DNA of 26,104 nt from positions 1 through 26,104 of IMG/VR virus record IMGVR_UViG_3300045926_000180; one strand, given 5' to 3'. The notes under the pieces were generated by a model, which saw nothing but the letters and a program-made list of their open reading frames with translations, was not told the DNA's origin and ran no database searches. Positions 11,550 through 18,469 of the stretch are shown piece by piece. Source of the stretch: a virus. Numbering within the stretch: position 1 is the first letter of the stretch; every line of letters starts with the position of its first letter. A program made the position numbers and the translations under genes.

Positions 11550-11924
11550 GTGGCGACGATCCCGCCGCATCCCTGCCCTCGACCGCACTGCGGCCGAGTG
11601 ACGCGGGCCCGGGTCTGTGGTCCGTGTCGGCGGAAAGAGGACCAGGCCCGGGGCACCGCCGCCGCCCGCGGCTACGACCGGACCTGGGCCACGGTCTCGG
11701 CCGACTGGCTGCGCCGGCACCCGTGGTGCGGCCAGCGCATGGACGGCCAGCTGCACGCCGAGCACTCGCGCTGCGTGCAACGTGGCGAGCGCCGCCGCGC
11801 CACGGTGACCGACCACATCGTCTCGTTGCGCGACGGCGGCGCACGCCTCGACCCCCGCAACTTTCAATCGCTCTGTCGCGGGTGTAACGTCGCCAAGGAC
11901 GCTAGGCGAGGACCGCGACTGTGA
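11550..11924 (+). CDS. HNH endonuclease of the terminase-associated type (124 aa)
   Basis: Two zinc-binding CxxC-like clusters open the protein: CPRPHC (9-14) and CGPC (23-26). ARGYDRTWA then precedes WLRRHPWC. The HNH core is VTDHIVSLRDGG (Asp88-His89), DPRNFQSLCRGC (Asn104, Cys109, Cys112) and K116. This is the usual pattern of phage HNH proteins found next to terminase genes. In some phages such proteins are needed for cos cleavage with the terminase, an established association. The terminases here start 1.4 kb downstream, separated by the toxin-antitoxin module. GTG 11550 follows the previous stop by three bases; the stop overlaps the next GTG. Confidence 0.85.
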   Translation: MATIPPHPCPRPHCGRVTRARVCGPCRRKEDQARGTAAARGYDRTWATVSADWLRRHPWCGQRMDGQLHAEHSRCVQRGERRRATVTDHIVSLRDGGARLDPRNFQSLCRGCNVAKDARRGPRL

Positions 11925-12148
11925 CGCTGGACCGGTGGCGCGGGCGCCGAGGCGCGATCGGGTGGGTGGTGCGCCAGTGGGACGTGTGGCACGTCCGGCG
12001 CGCCCTGCGCTCGGGTGAGGGCTGGCCGCCGTTGCCGCGGCCGTTGCCGCCACCGCCGTTGCCGCCGCGAGCGATCGATCGCGATCGGATTGATCGGATC
12101 GATCGCGATCGATCGCTCGCGCGAGGGCAGGGGGATCACAATCGCTAG
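11921..12148 (+). CDS. Low-complexity ORF, doubtful (75 aa)
   Basis: GTG 11921 overlaps the HNH stop (GTGA). Residues 1-30 (LDRWRGRRGAIGWVVRQWDV) could be real protein. Residues 35-50 are a proline tract coded by CCGTTGCCGC-like repeats at about 12030-12069. Residues 50-66 (IDRDRIDRIDRDRS) are simply the translation of the large GATCG hairpin. There is no ribosome site beyond coupling. The functional unit, if any, is probably the N-terminal part, later extended by repeats. Confidence 0.35.
   Translation: MTLDRWRGRRGAIGWVVRQWDVWHVRRALRSGEGWPPLPRPLPPPPLPPRAIDRDRIDRIDRDRSLARGQGDHNR
12067..12120. repeat. Perfect 21-bp inverted repeat with 12-base spacer (GATCG-rich hairpin)
   Basis: The arms 12067-12087 and 12100-12120 are exact reverse complements built from GCGAGCGATCGATCGCG-like units; the spacer is GATTGATCGGAT. 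The array contains many GATC and CGATCG sites. No T run follows, so intrinsic termination would be atypical. It separates the HNH gene from the toxin-antitoxin promoter by about 130 bases. Confidence 0.95.
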
Positions 12149-12245
12149 GCGCAAATCGTACCAAACCGGCCTGGCGGGCGCCTCGCGCGGCCGCGAAATT
12201 CGAGCGGGGGGGGGCCATTCGCGCGCGGGTGATCGACAGGGGGCC

Positions 12246-12282
12246 TTGGCGGGGATATATCCGTTAGGATATACTAAGGGGG
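12246..12282 (+). promoter_or_regulatory. Promoter and operator of the toxin-antitoxin module
   Basis: An AT-rich island in GC-rich DNA holds TTGGCG (12246-12251) and, 18 bases on, TATACT (12270-12275), a good -10. The palindrome GGATATATCC (12253-12262) and the near-palindrome TTAGGATATACTAA (12264-12277) lie between and over the boxes. They are likely operators for the XRE antitoxin. The -10 is so close to ATG 12283 that the transcript would be nearly leaderless. Confidence 0.65.
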
Positions 12283-12612
12283 ATGAAACCGGTCACGTGG
12301 ATAGGCAGCGCGAAGCGGGATTTGCTGGCCTGCCCGTCGGACGTGATCACCGCCGCCGGCCGCGAGCTCGAACGCGTGCAGCGCGGCGCCGATCCGATCA
12401 ATTGGAAACCGATGCCGAGCGTGGGGAACGGGACGCGGGAGATTCGCGTGCATCTCCGCGGCGCGCACCGGGTGTTCTACGTGGCCGCGTTTCCGGAAGC
12501 GATTTATGTGCTGCACGTCTTCGAGAAGAAGGCGCAGAAAACGCCCGCGCGGGACCTCGCGCTGGGCCAGCAGCGCTACCTGACCATGCTGAAGGGGAGG
12601 ACCGCCCGATGA
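12283..12612 (+). CDS. Type II toxin, RelE/HigB-like of the Gp49 family (109 aa)
   Basis: The sequence fits the Gp49-like HigB toxin family (PF05973). The visible parts are the conserved WKPMPSVGNGTREIRVHLRG, the core strands HRVFYVAAFPEAIYVLHVFE, and the family signature KKAQKTPARDLALGQQRY. These toxins are ribosome-dependent mRNA interferases, and the basic KK and R residues after the strands usually serve catalysis. ATG 12283 follows AAGGGGG directly, and the -10 box lies eight bases upstream. The antitoxin gene overlaps its stop (ATGA). Toxin-first order is typical of higBA. Confidence 0.85.
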   Translation: MKPVTWIGSAKRDLLACPSDVITAAGRELERVQRGADPINWKPMPSVGNGTREIRVHLRGAHRVFYVAAFPEAIYVLHVFEKKAQKTPARDLALGQQRYLTMLKGRTAR

Positions 12613-12923
12613 GGAAACGACCGCGTGCGGACGTCGAGACGACCGGCAGTGTGTTCTTCGATCTGTTCGCCCACGCCGAGGCCGAACGGCTCTCGATTCA
12701 GTCCGGCCTCGCGCTGGCGCTCGAGCAGGAAATCACCGCGCGGAAATGGACGCAGGTCGAGGCCGCGCGCGCCCTGGGCGTGGCCCAGCCCCGCATCAAC
12801 GATCTCCTGCGCGGCCGGCTTGCGCGGTTCAGCATCGATGCCCTGATCGAATACCTCGCGCGGATCGGCGTCCAGGTGCACATCACGACCACGGCGCCGA
12901 AGCGGTCCACGCGGGTGGCCTGA
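12609..12923 (+). CDS. XRE-family antitoxin (HigA-like, 104 aa)
   Basis: An N-terminal helical segment (SVFFDLFAHAEAERLSIQSG) is followed by a helix-turn-helix at residues 47-75: WTQVEAARALGVAQPRINDL, then LLRGRLARFSIDALIEYLAR and VQVHITTT. This is the HTH_37/XRE antitoxin layout that partners Gp49-like toxins. It should bind the palindromes at 12253-12277 and repress the module. ATG 12609 overlaps the toxin stop by four bases. Its stop shares a base with ATG 12923. Assignment is firm from pair order and domain. Confidence 0.85.
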   Translation: MRKRPRADVETTGSVFFDLFAHAEAERLSIQSGLALALEQEITARKWTQVEAARALGVAQPRINDLLRGRLARFSIDALIEYLARIGVQVHITTTAPKRSTRVA

Positions 12924-12988
12924 TGGCAAACGATGCTCGGGGCCCGCAGAAGACGCCGACCAAGCCGTTCGGCCGCGAGCTGCGATGA
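12923..12988 (+). CDS. Tiny linking ORF (21 aa)
   Basis: ATG 12923 shares its A with the antitoxin stop. The 21-codon frame (starts MANDARGPQKTP) ends in ATGA, where the next gene starts at 12985. It bridges two genes with no free bases, which suggests translational coupling. The peptide may have no function of its own. Confidence 0.35.
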   Translation: MANDARGPQKTPTKPFGRELR

Positions 12989-13287
12989 CGCGCGAAGAAC
13001 GGTGGATCGTCAGCCTCGACGAGATTCGGGCGATTCGGTGGGAGTGCCCGCAGTGTCACCTGGCCATGTCGTACGCGATGGACGAAACGGTGAAGCTGCC
13101 CGCCAGTTGTCCGAGCTGCCATAGGGACCTGCTCGATACGTTCACGCGCCAGGACGACCACGCCTACGAGGCGTTCGTGCGGGCGCTGAAGGTGATCCGG
13201 AGCCAGCAGCAGAGGTCAGGGGCTGGCGGACTCCTCAAGCTCGAATTCCTCGCCCACCCCGCGTCTCGTCCGGGCGAGGGTGTGTGA
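12985..13287 (+). CDS. Zinc-ribbon protein (100 aa)
   Basis: Two CxxC pairs, CPQC (residues 21-24) and CPSC (about 42-45), with aromatic and hydrophobic residues between (HLAMSYAMDETVKLPAS), form a typical zinc ribbon. Residues 50-75 (FTRQDDHAYEAFVRALKVIR) form a helix. Such proteins next to terminase genes may bind DNA, but no specific role is shown. It starts inside the ATGA of the linking ORF. The stop overlaps the GTG of the terminase small subunit. Confidence 0.65.
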   Translation: MTREERWIVSLDEIRAIRWECPQCHLAMSYAMDETVKLPASCPSCHRDLLDTFTRQDDHAYEAFVRALKVIRSQQQRSGAGGLLKLEFLAHPASRPGEGV

Positions 13288-13811
13288 ACGGCCCGATGAC
13301 CGAGGACGACATGCGGGGACGCAAACCGAAACCGACGGCGCAGCGCCTCCTGGAAGGCAACCCGGGGAAGCGGCCGCTGCCGCACGACGAGATCGCGCCG
13401 GCGGCGACGAGTGCCACGTTCAGCACGGCGCCGATCGAGCTCGAGGGCGATGCCGTGGCCACCGCGGAGTGGGGACGGCTGGCGCCGATGCTGCTGCGCG
13501 TGCGCGCCGTCACGGACGCGGACCGCAGCGCGCTCGTCGCGCTCTGCCTGGAGTGGGCGCGGTACGTCGAGGCGACCACGAAGCTGAAGCAGCTCGGCCT
13601 GATCATCGCGGCGCCGAGCGGCTATCCCATGCCGAACCCCTATCTGGCGATCGCCACGCGGGCGCTCGCGGGGTGTCGCGCACTCTGGCCCGAGCTCGGG
13701 CTGACCCCCTCCAGCCGCACGCGCGTCACGCCGGCGACGCCAGGCCTCGCGCCCGGCGTCGAGGACGAGTTCAGTGAGTTCGACCGGCCGAGGCCGCGGC
13801 GTGCCCACTGA
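13284..13811 (+). CDS. terS: Terminase small subunit, P27 family (175 aa)
   Basis: The signature GRKPKPTAQRLLEGNPGKRP near residues 12-31 defines the P27 family of small terminases. The middle is helical (DADRSALVALCLEWARYVEA) and is followed by PNPYLAIATRALAGCRALWPELGLTPSSRTRV, another family hallmark. The protein recognises the packaging site on the phage DNA and recruits the large subunit. GTG 13284 overlaps the previous stop. ATG 13296 is an alternative, with GAGGG 15 bases upstream, so the start is uncertain by four codons. It is followed after three bases by terL. Confidence 0.9.
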   Translation: MNGPMTEDDMRGRKPKPTAQRLLEGNPGKRPLPHDEIAPAATSATFSTAPIELEGDAVATAEWGRLAPMLLRVRAVTDADRSALVALCLEWARYVEATTKLKQLGLIIAAPSGYPMPNPYLAIATRALAGCRALWPELGLTPSSRTRVTPATPGLAPGVEDEFSEFDRPRPRRAH

Positions 13812-13814
13812 CGT

Positions 13815-15476
13815 ATGCCGCATCCGGTGGACGCGTACGCGCAGGCTGTCCTCAGGGGCCGCGTCCCGGCCGGGCGCTATCACCGCTTGGCGTGCGAGCG
13901 GCACGTCCGCGACCGTGCGCGCGAGGGCACGCGCCGCTTTCCGTATCGCTTCGTGCCGGGCGAGGCCGACCGGTTTTTCCGGTTCGCGGGGAAGCTCAAG
14001 CACTATAAAGGCGAGTGGGCCGGGCAGCCGATCGAGCTGCAGCCGCATCAGAAGTTTCGACTCGGCTCGTTGTTCGGGTGGTTGCATCGGAAGACCGGCC
14101 TGCGCCGCTTCCGGACGTCGTACAACGAGGTCCCTCGCAAGGACGGCAAATCGACCGAGGCCTCGATCGTCGCGCTCTATGTGACCTTCTTCGATGGCGA
14201 GGAGGGCAGCGAAGGGTACTGCATTGCGACGAAACGAGCGCAGGCGCGCATCGTCTGGGACAACGCCAAAGAGCTGGTCGTCCGCAGTGGCCTGCGCTCC
14301 CGCATCGTGCCGCTGGCGGCGAATCTGCACCGCGCCTCGACCGCGTCGAAGCTCGAGCCTCTCGGGGCCGACAAGGACTCGACCGACGGCCTGAACCCGA
14401 ACGTGGTGATCGTCGACGAGTTCCACGCCCACAAGACGCGCGGGCTGATCGACGTGATGGAGACGGCGACCGGCGCGCGCCTCCAGCCGGTGAGTTTCCA
14501 AATCACGACCGCGGGCACGGACCCTTTCAGTCCGTGCGGGGTGCAGCACGACTACGCCTGCAAGATCCTCGAGCAAGTGCTCGTCGACGAGACGTTCTTC
14601 GCGTTCATCGCGCACGCCGATGAAGGCGACGATCCGTTCGACGAGCAGACCTGGCGCAAGGCCAATCCGAACTACGGCGTCTCGGTTCGGCCGGACGACA
14701 TGCGCGCCCTCGCCGCGAAGGCGCGGCACATGCCGGCGGCGGCGGCGGCCTTCAAGCAGAAGCGCCTCAACCTCTGGGTCCACGCCGAGACGCCCTGGCT
14801 ATCCCTGGAAGGGTGGCGACAGGGGCAGAGTCGCTGGTCGATCGAGGAGCTCCGCGGTGCGCGCTGCTGGCTCGGGATCGACCTGTCCTCCAAGATCGAC
14901 CTCACCGCCGTCGTCGCGGCGTTTCCCCCGGAGGAGACGCGCCGCGCCTGGCGTCTCGTGGTCTGGGGCCTGACGCCCGAGGAGACGATCGAGGCGCGCG
15001 CGCTGCGCGACCGGGCGCCGTATCCGTTATGGCAGCAGGCCGGGTGGCTGCGGACCAATCCCGGCAACCGCATCGACCAAGACGAGGTGCGCGCGATCGT
15101 CGCCGAGGCGCGGGCACGGTTCGACGTACAGCAGGTGGGGATCGACCCGTGGAATGCCGGCAACCTCGTGAAAGACCTGAGTGACGACGGCTGCGTCGTG
15201 GTCGAGGTGCCGCAGAACATGTCGCAGATGTCGCAACCGTCCAAGGAATTCGAGGCCGACGTCCTCGACGGGCTGGTCGACGCCGGCGACAACCCGCTGA
15301 TGCAGTGGTGTGTCGCGAATGCGCGCGTCCAGACCGACAACAAGGACAACATCTACCCGACAAAGAAGCGCAGTCGCGGCCGGATCGACCCGGTGATCGC
15401 GGCGCTCATCGCGCGTAAGCTGGCGATGCTCGACGACGAGGAGGCCGCCGACGACCCGGATCTCATCGTCGCGTGA
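13815..15476 (+). CDS. terL: Terminase large subunit (553 aa)
   Basis: Packaging motor and nuclease. A Q-motif-like LQPHQKFRLGSLFGW lies at residues 75-89, Walker A PRKDGKST at 107-114 and Walker B VVIVDE at 197-202, followed by FHAH. The C-terminal RNase H-like nuclease domain has GIDLSSKIDLTAV (Asp356), VGIDPWNA (Asp444) and RIDPVIAA (Asp525), the three acidic positions expected. This is the Terminase_1 (HK97-type) family at full length. ATG 13815 lies three bases after the small-subunit stop. The RKDGKS form of Walker A is normal for this family. Confidence 0.95.
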   Translation: MPHPVDAYAQAVLRGRVPAGRYHRLACERHVRDRAREGTRRFPYRFVPGEADRFFRFAGKLKHYKGEWAGQPIELQPHQKFRLGSLFGWLHRKTGLRRFRTSYNEVPRKDGKSTEASIVALYVTFFDGEEGSEGYCIATKRAQARIVWDNAKELVVRSGLRSRIVPLAANLHRASTASKLEPLGADKDSTDGLNPNVVIVDEFHAHKTRGLIDVMETATGARLQPVSFQITTAGTDPFSPCGVQHDYACKILEQVLVDETFFAFIAHADEGDDPFDEQTWRKANPNYGVSVRPDDMRALAAKARHMPAAAAAFKQKRLNLWVHAETPWLSLEGWRQGQSRWSIEELRGARCWLGIDLSSKIDLTAVVAAFPPEETRRAWRLVVWGLTPEETIEARALRDRAPYPLWQQAGWLRTNPGNRIDQDEVRAIVAEARARFDVQQVGIDPWNAGNLVKDLSDDGCVVVEVPQNMSQMSQPSKEFEADVLDGLVDAGDNPLMQWCVANARVQTDNKDNIYPTKKRSRGRIDPVIAALIARKLAMLDDEEAADDPDLIVA

Positions 15477-15529
15477 GCGTCTGGCCGCTCGACCGCTACA
15501 ATTTCCGGGACCGTTCGCTGCGATCGTGA
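15473..15529 (+). CDS. Tiny coupled ORF after terL (18 aa)
   Basis: GTG 15473 overlaps the terL stop (GTGA), and the frame ends at TGA 15529, which overlaps the GTG of the next gene, again as GTGA. The peptide would be VSVWPLDRYNFRDRSLRS. It may only pass ribosomes from terL to the RHH-like gene. Confidence 0.3.
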   Translation: MSVWPLDRYNFRDRSLRS

Positions 15530-15714
15530 AACGCGAGAAGAAGCCGCCGCACCGCCCACCGCTCGACCCACAGCATCCGTCGACGTCCGTCCACTTGCGC
15601 CTGCCGGCGCCGCAGTACGACGACACCTATCACCGCGCGCAGTCGGCCGGCGTCAGTGTGCCGGAGCAGCTGCGCCGTGACCTGCAGGCGGCGACCTTTC
15701 GGTACCAAAAGTAG
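15526..15714 (+). CDS. Ribbon-helix-helix-like small protein (62 aa)
   Basis: GTG 15526. A basic proline-rich start (MKREKKPPHRPPLDP) is followed by a beta strand and two helices: STSVHLRLPAPQYDDTYHRA, then SAGVSVPEQLRRDLQAA. The VHLRLPAPQYD strand followed by a helix and the turn GVSVPEQLRRDL match the Arc/CopG ribbon-helix-helix pattern. Such proteins are dimeric repressors. Here it may regulate head genes or bind packaging DNA; the position between terL and portal is unusual. Evidence is pattern-based. Confidence 0.55.
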   Translation: MKREKKPPHRPPLDPQHPSTSVHLRLPAPQYDDTYHRAQSAGVSVPEQLRRDLQAATFRYQK

Positions 15715-15751
15715 CCACCAGCCTCGGCGGTTCGCATACTGACCCGCACGC

Positions 15752-15970
15752 ATGCGTTTCTGGTGGCAGCCGCCGTGTCTGCTGCGCGCCGTCATCGTCA
15801 ACATGAAGCACGATTCCGAAGCCTTGCGCGGTGTGCTCTGGCACAGTCGCGGTCCGTGGCTCCAGCTGCGGGAGGTGACCCTGCTGCGGCCGCAGGCCGA
15901 ACCGCAGCCGGTGGACGGTGAAGTCGTCGTGCATCGGGACAACGTCGCGTTCATCCAGGTGATCCCCTGA
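15752..15970 (+). CDS. Hypothetical small protein before the portal gene (72 aa)
   Basis: ATG 15752; the stop is directly followed by the portal ATG at 15971. The sequence VIVNMKHDSEALRGVLWHSR, then PWLQLREVTLLRPQ and VDGEVVVHRDNVAFIQVIP, predicts a small all-beta barrel, a kind often seen between terminase and portal genes. No known function. The N-terminal MRFWWQPP may be a poor start; another start further in cannot be excluded. Confidence 0.6.
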   Translation: MRFWWQPPCLLRAVIVNMKHDSEALRGVLWHSRGPWLQLREVTLLRPQAEPQPVDGEVVVHRDNVAFIQVIP

Positions 15971-17488
15971 ATGGCGATCGTCCTGAGCCGCGGCACGCTT
16001 CGCACGATGGAGCAGGCGCCTGGCGCCCCGCCGGTCAGTAGCGCCTCCGGCTTCGACGACCGCAGCAACGCGACCTACGCGGCCATCTACCGCACGCAGC
16101 CGAACGTGCGCACGGTGGTCGACTTCCTCTCCCGGAATGTCGCCGACCTCGGGCTGCACGTCTATCGCCGCGTGTCTGACACCGACCGCGAACGGCTGAT
16201 CGACCACGAGCTCGCCACCTGGATGGCCGCGCCGAACCCGGCGATGACGCGCTACCGGATGATCGAGAACCTGATGAGCGACATGGGCGTGTACTTCAAC
16301 GCCTACTGGCTCAAGCTGCGGTTCGATCCGACGCGACTCTGGTTTATCCGTCTGCCGCCCGAATGCGTGACGGTCGATGGCTGGCTGCTGCCGGCGGCGT
16401 TCTACTGGACGCTGCCCGACAGCACCGTGCAGCACCTCTCCCCGCGCGACGTCGTGCACTTCAACGGCTACGACCCCATGAACCCCTTAATGGGCCTCTC
16501 GCCCATCGAGACGCTGCGCAGCATCCTCGCGCAGGAAGCGGCCGAGGCGGGCTATCGCCTCGCGTCGATGCGCAACTCTGCGCGGATCGAAGGCGTCGTG
16601 ACGCGGCCGCGGGAGGCGCCGAAGTGGACCCCGGAGCAGAAGCAGGCGTGGCGGGAACAGTGGCAGACGCGGTTCGCCGGCGTCGCCAACGCCGGCCAGG
16701 TCGCGCTCCTCGAGGACGGGATGACGTTCACGCCGGCCGGCTACTCCGCGAAGGAATCGGAGTTCACCGGCGCGCGGAAGCTGTCGCGTGAGGAAGTCGC
16801 GCGGGCGTATCACGTCCCGCTGCCGATGGTCGGCATCCTCGACCACGCGACGTTCAGCAACATTCGCGAGCAGCATAAGAACCTCTACCAGGACTGCCTC
16901 GGGCCGTGGCTGACGATGCTGCAGGAGGAGTTCGAGCGCCAGGTGCTCCCGGAGTGTGACGACACCGACGGCGTCTATGCCGAGTTCAACATCGACCAGA
17001 AGCTGCGCGGCAGTTTCGAGGAACAGGCGGCCTCGCTGCAGACGCTGGTCGGCCGTCCCGTCATCACCGTCAACGAAGCGCGGGGCCGCCTCAATCTGCC
17101 GTCCATCAAGAACGATCCCAGCGCCGACCGGGTCGCGCAACCGCTCAACATGACGACGGCGCCCGGGGTGCCGCCGGCGCCGGCCGGCCGGGCGCTGGCG
17201 ACGGACGTGACGGCGCCGGTCATCCGCGAGACGTGGCGCCGCCAGCAGGCGCGGCTGCAGAAGGTCGCCCTCGCGGAGCGCGCGGCGGCGTTCGACCGGG
17301 ACCGCTGGGATCGGGAACTCGCGCGCGCGCTGGAGCCGCTCTATCGCGCGGCCGGCGCCGGCGCCGACCTCGCCGCGCGGGAGAGCACCACACTGGCGAC
17401 GGTCGTCAACGCCGACACGCTGCAGCTGCTCGTCGCCGGCGAGGACGCGTTCTCTCCGAATCGAGAGGCAGGGCTCTATGGCTACTAA
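15971..17488 (+). CDS. HK97-type portal protein (505 aa)
   Basis: Forms the dodecameric ring at one capsid vertex through which DNA enters. HK97-portal features are present: an N-terminal YRTQPNVRTVVDFLSRNVAD helix, LRFDPTRLWFIRLPPECV, then HFNGYDPMNPLMGLSPIETL and AGYRLASMRNSARIEGVVT. AYHVPLPMVGILDHATFSNI and LGPWLTMLQEEFER complete the set. The length suits the family, with a C-terminal helical extension of about 100 residues (from PAPAGRAL) that is alanine/arginine-rich. The stop overlaps the protease start by 11 bases. Confidence 0.92.
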   Translation: MAIVLSRGTLRTMEQAPGAPPVSSASGFDDRSNATYAAIYRTQPNVRTVVDFLSRNVADLGLHVYRRVSDTDRERLIDHELATWMAAPNPAMTRYRMIENLMSDMGVYFNAYWLKLRFDPTRLWFIRLPPECVTVDGWLLPAAFYWTLPDSTVQHLSPRDVVHFNGYDPMNPLMGLSPIETLRSILAQEAAEAGYRLASMRNSARIEGVVTRPREAPKWTPEQKQAWREQWQTRFAGVANAGQVALLEDGMTFTPAGYSAKESEFTGARKLSREEVARAYHVPLPMVGILDHATFSNIREQHKNLYQDCLGPWLTMLQEEFERQVLPECDDTDGVYAEFNIDQKLRGSFEEQAASLQTLVGRPVITVNEARGRLNLPSIKNDPSADRVAQPLNMTTAPGVPPAPAGRALATDVTAPVIRETWRRQQARLQKVALAERAAAFDRDRWDRELARALEPLYRAAGAGADLAARESTTLATVVNADTLQLLVAGEDAFSPNREAGLYGY

Positions 17489-18458
17489 GCGCGCGCACGG
17501 CATCGACCGCATCCTCGGGACCGTCGTTCTCGCGCCCTGGGCGATTGAGGCGGCGATGCTGACGACGATCGCCCACGTCGTCGCGCGTCGGATGTCGGGC
17601 GAGGTGTTCGCGTTCGACGACTTCGAGCGGGAGGACCCGGCGCCGGCCAGGACCGAGCGCGGGCTGGCGATCATCCCGATGCACGGGGTGCTCGCGCCGC
17701 GCATGAATGCCCTGACGGACATCAGCGGCGGCACGTCGTTCGAGCAGCTCCGGGGCCAGGTGAACGCGGCCGCGGCGGACAAGACCGTGCGCGCGATCGT
17801 GCTCGACATCGACTCCTGCGGTGGCTCGGTTCTCGGCGCGACTGAGACGGCTGATACGATCCGCAAAGCGCGCGAGGTCAAGCCCGTGTACGCGCACGCG
17901 AACCTGACCTGCGCGAGCGCCGCCTATTGGATCGCCGCCAACGCGACGGAAGTCATCGCCTCGCCGTCGGCGCAGATCGGATCCGTCGGCGTCTACTCCA
18001 TTCACAACGATCTGTCCGCGGCGCTCGAGCAGCTCGGCGTGAAGCGGACCTACGTCAGCGCCGGCAAGTTCAAGCTCGATGGGGTGGACGGCCTGCCACT
18101 GAACGAGGCCGCCCTCGCGCGCCGGCAGCAGCAGGTCGATACCTGCTACGAGACCTTCATTGCCGACCTCGCGCTCGGCCGCGGCGTGCCGGCCGCGACC
18201 GTGCGCGCCGGGTTCGGGGAAGGCGCCTGTCTGGACGCCGCCGCGGCGCTCGCCGCCGGCATGATTGACCGCGTCGAACCGATCGACGCCACGCTGGCGC
18301 GCGTCCTCAGGGACGCCGCTCCCTCGCAGCCGATCCTCGCCGCTGCGTCGACCCCGCCACCCACGGACACGCCGCACGAGCCCTCACCGGCCACCGGCCA
18401 CGATCGCGTGCGTGCGCGGCGCGACCTCCAGCGCGCGATCCTCGAGCTGCAGCTGTAA
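17478..18458 (+). CDS. Prohead maturation protease, S49 (SppA/lambda gpC-like) family (326 aa)
   Basis: Serine protease that processes the prohead. The SppA-like core runs from GLAIIPMHGVLAPR to the C-terminal region: IDSCGGSVLGATE oxyanion segment, then LTCASAAYWIAANA with the expected nucleophile Ser147. SAGKFKLDG carries Lys197 and Lys199, one of which completes the Ser-Lys dyad; Lys199 fits the family's GkyK pattern best. Residues 300-326 are a proline-rich linker and a basic helix ending in LQRAILELQL, which might act as a scaffold fragment. It overlaps portal by 11 bases and is followed by the capsid gene. Confidence 0.9.
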   Translation: MATKRAHGIDRILGTVVLAPWAIEAAMLTTIAHVVARRMSGEVFAFDDFEREDPAPARTERGLAIIPMHGVLAPRMNALTDISGGTSFEQLRGQVNAAAADKTVRAIVLDIDSCGGSVLGATETADTIRKAREVKPVYAHANLTCASAAYWIAANATEVIASPSAQIGSVGVYSIHNDLSAALEQLGVKRTYVSAGKFKLDGVDGLPLNEAALARRQQQVDTCYETFIADLALGRGVPAATVRAGFGEGACLDAAAALAAGMIDRVEPIDATLARVLRDAAPSQPILAAASTPPPTDTPHEPSPATGHDRVRARRDLQRAILELQL

Positions 18459-18469
18459 GGAGTCCTCCC

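Noticed and set aside
12030-12069. CRISPR array or tandem-repeat locus
   Set aside because: The CCGTTGCCGC units are short, imperfect and code for a proline tract; there are no spacers.
13164-14783. 539-codon minus-strand open frame across the terminase genes
   Set aside because: It is antisense to two clearly recognised terminase genes and rich in arginine and valine, as expected for a GC-rich shadow.
15971-17488. Broken or split portal gene
   Set aside because: The frame is intact and full length with all expected segments.
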